From Aureobasidium sp. EXF-3400 (taxonomy: Eukaryota; Ascomycota; Dothideomycetes; Dothideales; Saccotheciaceae), in NCBI GenBank assembly GCA_024195585.1, contig SWBL01000055.1, positions 120,658 to 184,657 of the forward strand: 64,000 nucleotides of DNA, written 5' to 3'. Below are positions 61,267 to 64,000 of the stretch, piece by piece (the stretch's first letter is position 1; the number at the start of each line of letters is the position of its first letter). Under the pieces are notes generated by a model, which searched no databases, was not told the origin of the DNA, and saw only the letters and a program-made list of their open reading frames with translations. Position numbers and translations under genes: made by a program.

Positions 61267-63252
61267 ATGGTGTGCTTCATCTTCTGTGGCACAGCCGCCA
61301 CCACTACATCACTCTCTACAACTCCAACATTCGCTTCTTCTTCGACTAGCTCGATCATTCACTCGTCATCGTCATCCGCGGCGGCCACATCTACTACTTC
61401 AGCCGCACCGGTTTCTACGCTCAAGTCGTCGAAGGCTGGTGTTTACTCAAACTGCTACTACAACGTCGATGGAGTAGGAGAGTTTAACACCAGATGGGTA
61501 GCGGATTGGACAACAGGCGCTACACAAGACCTGACTGGCATCGTGTCCTCTGCTTACACGGTTGGAGTTGCTAGCACTTCCACTAGTACTACAACGAGCA
61601 GCAAATTCAAGAGGGGTCTCAACAACTTTTTCTCCCTGATCTCCAGCTCTTTGTCTTTCAGGATCGTACCGTCCTCGATGAAAAGTTCTGTGACGACGAG
61701 CGCGAGTAGTATTGTAGGATCTGCTGTTGACGCAGCAAAATCTGCAGCCTCTGGAACCGCCGCAGCAGTCCAGACAGTAGAGGATGAATTGAGCTCTAGC
61801 ACTCAACTCTACACATCCTACAACGACATCCTCTATGGCAGTGTCAGAGCTGTCATTCTATTGAGCAATGCCACTGGTTTCACCTCGTTCAGGAGTGACA
61901 CGATGGAAATTGATGTCAACTGGCTGAATTATCATTCTTCTTACGATACTTCTGTTGTCTCTGATGCATCCACTGCATGGCATGAATATCGTGTTGACTG
62001 GTTACCCGGAACCACGAACTACTACGTTGATGGCAACCTGATTGACAGCACTGCCAGCGAGGCAGTTCCTGGTCTATGGTTGTGGAATGCTTGGTCAGAT
62101 GGCAATGATGATTCTGTCTTCCAGATGCGTAGCATTGACGCGTACTTCAACCGTACATCAGTCGCTACAGATATCATCAGTGGAAACTCTGTCTGCAAAG
62201 CAGTCACACCTGCTGTCGCTGCTACCAGTGCTGTTGGCATCGTAACAGGATTATCTACGGGTATTCTAGGTAATACTGCCAGCTCATCTTCACGTTCGTC
62301 GGTCACTCCAACACCCACTCCTACCACTCTTACTACTACAACCAAAGCACCTTCGCTTTCTGCTCAGGCCACTGTATCTTTCACCACCATCAGTTCAGCT
62401 TGGACGGGTAAGACTACATCAACAACAACTCAACTCAATGGCTTATCTGCTACTGTCATCGTCCTTACACCCGGAGTGGTCCAAACGACTGCTCCAGTGA
62501 CTTCCAGCTCAGGCGGTTACGTATACATGACCACGACTACCGACTCGGGCACCTTCACCGCGGTTCAAACCAAGACTATCCTCCCAACAATTGGCACAGT
62601 GGCTACAGTCCAGATTGTCTATCCTACCCCTGTCACCACGTGTGGTAACACCGGTATTGCTTACGCCGGCTACACAAACTCCTTCGCTGGCGGCCAAGCT
62701 ACCTCCGGTTATCCCAAGTTCAACCCTACCGTCTACAAATCCGCCAAGCCCTCACAAACTGGTGTGACAAACTACATAGCTGAAGTCAACGGCGGAGGCA
62801 GCAACGTAGCCTACTACGGCCAGACCACCTCTACCCAAAACTGGGTCATCGACCACACTTTCTATGTGTTTGCTCGTCAAGATGGATACTACAGTTTCAA
62901 CATCCCTTACACGGACGACATTCAGATGGTGTGGTATGGTGATAAAGCCGTATCCGGATGGTCCAGAGACAATGCCGACATTGTTCAATTCTGGAGTAAC
63001 TCGATTGGTGTGCAGACTCCTCAAACGATTGCCGTCTACCTTACTACTGGCAGTTACCTGCCACTCAGAGTCATGTTCGGAAACGGAGGAGGTGCTGGTG
63101 AACTCGACTTCAATATCTACGCTCCGGACGGCAGTGTGGTGTTGGCCTCTAACAGGGGGTTGGGCACGGGAAGCTCGTCAATTGACATTGTACGCTTCCC
63201 TTGTGATGCTACTCTGGGCAACAAGTTCCCTGCCTGGGGTTCGGAGACTTGA
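61267..63252 (+). CDS. cell-surface protein: GH16-like fold plus GLEYA adhesin domain
   Basis: The ATG at 61267 gives 661 residues. The N-terminus (VCFIFCGTAATTT) is a poor signal peptide, so an upstream exon may be missing. A Ser/Thr-rich stretch to about 60 leads to a GH16-like concanavalin-A fold (about 60-315): SDTMEIDVNWLN, WHEYRVDWLPGTTNYYVDG, WNAWSDGND. The catalytic motif normally reads ExDxE; here it is Glu214-Ile-Asp216-Val-Asn218, so the acid/base Glu is replaced. A Ser/Thr-rich stalk (about 320-455) follows, then a GLEYA lectin-type domain (about 458-640) with CGNTGIAYAGY, YYSFNIPYTDDIQMVWYGDKA, ADIVQFW and the late LRVMFGNGGGAGELDFNIYAPDG. No GPI tail is seen. It probably binds glycans at the cell surface. 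Confidence 0.75.
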   Translation: MVCFIFCGTAATTTSLSTTPTFASSSTSSIIHSSSSSAAATSTTSAAPVSTLKSSKAGVYSNCYYNVDGVGEFNTRWVADWTTGATQDLTGIVSSAYTVGVASTSTSTTTSSKFKRGLNNFFSLISSSLSFRIVPSSMKSSVTTSASSIVGSAVDAAKSAASGTAAAVQTVEDELSSSTQLYTSYNDILYGSVRAVILLSNATGFTSFRSDTMEIDVNWLNYHSSYDTSVVSDASTAWHEYRVDWLPGTTNYYVDGNLIDSTASEAVPGLWLWNAWSDGNDDSVFQMRSIDAYFNRTSVATDIISGNSVCKAVTPAVAATSAVGIVTGLSTGILGNTASSSSRSSVTPTPTPTTLTTTTKAPSLSAQATVSFTTISSAWTGKTTSTTTQLNGLSATVIVLTPGVVQTTAPVTSSSGGYVYMTTTTDSGTFTAVQTKTILPTIGTVATVQIVYPTPVTTCGNTGIAYAGYTNSFAGGQATSGYPKFNPTVYKSAKPSQTGVTNYIAEVNGGGSNVAYYGQTTSTQNWVIDHTFYVFARQDGYYSFNIPYTDDIQMVWYGDKAVSGWSRDNADIVQFWSNSIGVQTPQTIAVYLTTGSYLPLRVMFGNGGGAGELDFNIYAPDGSVVLASNRGLGTGSSSIDIVRFPCDATLGNKFPAWGSET

Positions 63253-63904
63253 TCTTATTCAATACTACCCAACTCTATTCATATATTACCCAACCAATAG
63301 TACTTTAACAAGATGTTTCGTTCACTCGTTACTAGCCATTCCTCAGCTCTTCAGACCATTGTGATGAGTATTTTAGCCGTGATGCAGAGCGGTATAAGAG
63401 CTGTAAAATTGCATAATAGTTTCCAGGCTAGAGACACATCTCAGACACATGGATATGAGGCTTGCAGGGTTAAGTAACTGTGCTGAATCTCCTCTATTCT
63501 TCCTACCAGTGACTACAGAGTAACCGCTATAAAAAGGCACAGTGGTTTCTAGACCAGAGAATGATCCAGAGAGAGCTAGGAACCTATCGCTTCTCAATGG
63601 TTCCTACCATATCTCTCGAGCTTACTGTGCATTTTGATAGATATACGCAAGAGATATCTTTGCTGACGGGGATGATGGAAAAGTGAAATGCCGGACGGAA
63701 TGCCGTGAATACAGCGGTTTGACACGAGATAAGGTTTGACAAGCTGTCGATGAGTGCCAAGACGCGGCTTAAACGCGTTAGCTTCGACGCCCAACCTCTA
63801 TACCTGTCCCAAAGCAGTAATTTTGTAACCAGAGCCAAAAAAAACTTTTGTAGATCCACTACAATATCCCTGTTGAATACTAGGCCCTTTGACGGGCAAA
63901 ATGA
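63253..63904. other. intergenic, with a diverged direct repeat
   Basis: About 650 bp between the surface protein and tRNA-Ile. A segment at 63400-63435 recurs in diverged form at 63526-63562 (126-bp offset). No gene seen. Confidence 0.45.
63898..63901 (-). terminator. Pol III terminator of tRNA-Ile
   Basis: On the minus strand a run of four T starts four bases after the discriminator base of the tRNA. Confidence 0.55.
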
Positions 63905-63994
63905 TGGTCAGTACGGGGGTCGAACCCGCGACCTTGGCGTGCCATGTATCGGATGATATTAGCACCACGCTCTAACCAACTGAGCTAACCGACC
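63905..63994 (-). tRNA. tRNA-Ile (anticodon AAT) with 16-nt intron
   Basis: The 90-base gene folds into a 74-base tRNA once 16 bases (TCATCC...GGC) are removed after position 37. The acceptor stem GGTCGGT pairs with ACTGACC; the D arm is GCTC/GAGC. The anticodon stem TGGTG/CGCCA has loop CTAATA plus A, anticodon AAT (read as IAU, Ile). The T arm is GCGGG-TTCGACC-CCCGT. The intron sits at the canonical 37/38 site used by the eukaryotic tRNA splicing endonuclease. It reaches to within six bases of the window edge. Confidence 0.93.
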
Positions 63995-64000
63995 TGTTTG

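Noticed and set aside
1..64000. CRISPR arrays, bacterial operons, transposons or viral insertions
   Set aside because: No regular repeat-spacer pattern, no transposase, reverse transcriptase or long terminal repeat seen; genes are intron-bearing and eukaryotic throughout.

Overview
The window is nuclear DNA of a filamentous ascomycete fungus (Pezizomycotina). Evidence seen in the sequence: dense genes on both strands; short GT-AG introns, mostly 45-65 bp, with CTRAY branch points; a tRNA gene carrying a 16-nt intron at position 37/38; and fungal-only families (AIM32, CYC2, LOC1, GLEYA adhesin, DUF3433-like). The class is probably Dothideomycetes, but that is an inference from overall gene flavour. 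I see no virus, transposon, CRISPR array or secondary-metabolite backbone gene.

Layout. 1-7.4 kb: start of a probable amino-acid permease, two small unrecognised genes (one with an N-myristoylation signal), mitochondrial AIM32-like and CYC2-like proteins, and a drug:H+ type MFS transporter. 8-15 kb: extracellular or vacuolar enzymes (acid sphingomyelinase, sugar O-acetyltransferase, GH3 beta-glucosidase), followed by about 3 kb with little coding signal and a 59-residue protein with three GRGGYN boxes. 18.7-23.6 kb: mitochondrial tRNA-modifying GTPase MSS1 divergent from ribosome-assembly factor MAK16, then a 2-hydroxyacid dehydrogenase. 24.6-35.7 kb: a large membrane protein with a frameshift, an MFS transporter, two tandem proteins with cysteine-rich C-termini, two F-box proteins and an NAD(P)-binding protein. 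36-46.4 kb: RAD57, carnitine acetyltransferase, a decayed RidA-family gene, a 33-bp repeat array, TFIIS, an NmrA-like protein and a four-exon conserved protein. 46.6-60.2 kb: a housekeeping block with tRNA-Thr, EMC7, proteasome alpha-1 (PRE5), VPS55, cohesin loader SCC4/MAU2, an alpha/beta hydrolase, LOC1, VPS68, RNase H1 and a glutathione S-transferase. 61-64 kb: a cell-surface protein fusing a GH16-like fold to a GLEYA domain, then tRNA-Ile.

Functional links. VPS55 and VPS68, known partners in one endosomal complex, lie about 6 kb apart. MSS1 and MAK16 share a 346-bp divergent promoter. AIM32, CYC2 and MSS1 are all mitochondrial. Several gene models needed manual exon joining: the protein at 45.6-46.4 kb, RNase H1, the five-exon hydrolase, PRE5, and a 63-bp in-frame intron inside SCC4. 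Most of the window is ordinary. The best leads are the GH16-like/GLEYA protein lacking a catalytic Glu, the GRGGYN micro-protein, the Cys-tailed gene pair and the two damaged genes.
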